Shown in pieces: positions 6,032-6,429 of a stretch of 6,429 bases of DNA (positions are counted from its first letter, which is position 1; the number at the start of each line of letters is the position of its first letter). Source of the DNA: RGIG9041 sp045612565 (lineage in GTDB: Bacteria > Bacillota > Clostridia > Oscillospirales > QAKW01); assembly GCA_045612565.1 (NCBI GenBank), contig JAZKZG010000080.1, positions 1-6,429 of the forward strand, read 5' to 3'. The notes beneath the pieces were generated by a model. That model did no database searches. It was not told the origin of the DNA and was given only the letters and a program-made list of their open reading frames with translations. Position numbers and translations under genes: made by a program.

Positions 6032-6429
6032 ATGAAGAAAAGAATTTTAAGCCTTTTGCTTGTTATAGTAATGTTTATCGGTCTTTTGCCGACAAACATT
6101 GCTTTTGCAGGTGTGGCTCCTTTTGCAGAGTCATATAATGGTACTGTGATTTCTAAAAAAGCGTTGCTCGTTGATGCTGAAATTACAGATGCTGACGAGA
6201 CTATCACACGTATGTGGGATGGCAAAGAATACACCTTCGAAGTAGGTGTAAACGCATTTAAAACAAATGCAGAAGTTTATGAGTACATCAAAGACCAGCT
6301 TGAAGCCGGCGTCGATGACTATTTCAAGAGCCCCGATATTCTCGTACTTTCACTTGACAATACATACTTCCTTATCGACACTGCTTCAAAAGTTTACTCA
6401 CCCGCATGGAACATCGCTCCTATGAACGA
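6032..6429 (+). CDS. Exported protein of unknown function, N-terminal part (runs off the right edge)
   Basis: The reading frame starts at ATG 6032 after AGAGGGGA with a 9-nt spacer, and stays open for 132 codons to the window end. Residues 1-26 are a clear Sec signal peptide: basic start MKKR, hydrophobic core LSLLLVIVMFIGLLP, and a cleavage site after A26 (AFA before GVAP). There is no lipobox cysteine. The visible mature part (27-132) is rich in Asp and Glu and has a WDGKEYTFEVGVNAFKT segment (about 63-79), then a helix-like stretch and strand-like text (DILVLSLDNTYFLIDT). That pattern is loosely like the start of parallel beta-helix surface proteins, but this is only a suggestion and I recognise no family. 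No SLH, sortase or carbohydrate-binding motif can be judged because the C-terminus is missing. Codons in the mature part include more C-ending choices (ATC, GAC, AAC, TTC) than the neighbouring genes appear to use, fitting high expression. It is divergent from the MBL gene and has its own strong promoter. Confidence 0.88.
   Translation, partial: MKKRILSLLLVIVMFIGLLPTNIAFAGVAPFAESYNGTVISKKALLVDAEITDADETITRMWDGKEYTFEVGVNAFKTNAEVYEYIKDQLEAGVDDYFKSPDILVLSLDNTYFLIDTASKVYSPAWNIAPMN

Noticed and set aside
6025..6234. Minus-strand 69-codon frame at the right end
   Set aside because: It is antisense to the exported protein, which has a promoter, ribosome binding site and signal peptide; this frame has none.

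Overview
The window looks like chromosomal DNA of a low-GC Gram-positive anaerobe of the Clostridia (Lachnospiraceae/Oscillospiraceae-like). The evidence is AT-rich intergenic DNA, purine-rich Shine-Dalgarno sites, sigma-A-type promoters, a DUF5693-like membrane protein (a family I know mainly from Firmicutes), and a secretion signal of the leucine-rich '...LLP...AFA' type common on clostridial surface proteins. No mobile element, CRISPR array, tRNA or rRNA is visible. Four complete genes lie on the minus strand and one gene on the plus strand is cut by the right edge.

Layout from left to right. Positions 1-93 hold no gene but contain two neighbouring 26-nt hairpins; the second (83-108) is a likely terminator. 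Positions 94-3301 hold a two-gene minus-strand operon, murJ-like then a DUF5693-type membrane protein, with a 4-nt gap and the second gene's ribosome binding site inside the last codons of the first. A good promoter (3345-3373) drives it. It directly abuts an intrinsic terminator (3385-3415) that ends the preceding minus-strand unit. That unit is a metallo-beta-lactamase-fold hydrolase (4979-5857) followed 46 nt later by malQ, a GH77 4-alpha-glucanotransferase (3421-4932). The 174-nt region 5858-6031 is a divergent promoter region: an extended -10 promoter reads left into the hydrolase, and a perfect consensus promoter (TTGACA-N17-TATAAT) reads right into an exported protein of unknown function whose first 132 residues are visible.

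Functionally, the murJ-like/DUF5693 operon points to envelope polymer assembly: a MOP-superfamily flippase with a membrane protein carrying a large domain predicted to face outside. malQ handles maltodextrin or glycogen oligosaccharides. The MBL hydrolase has no assignable substrate, and its link to malQ may be only positional. The exported protein appears to be strongly transcribed and may be an abundant surface or extracellular protein. I see no clear previously undescribed multi-gene system. The points most worth a second look are the flippase's missing groove arginines, the stop codon inside the terminator tetraloop, and the perfect promoter in front of the unknown exported protein.
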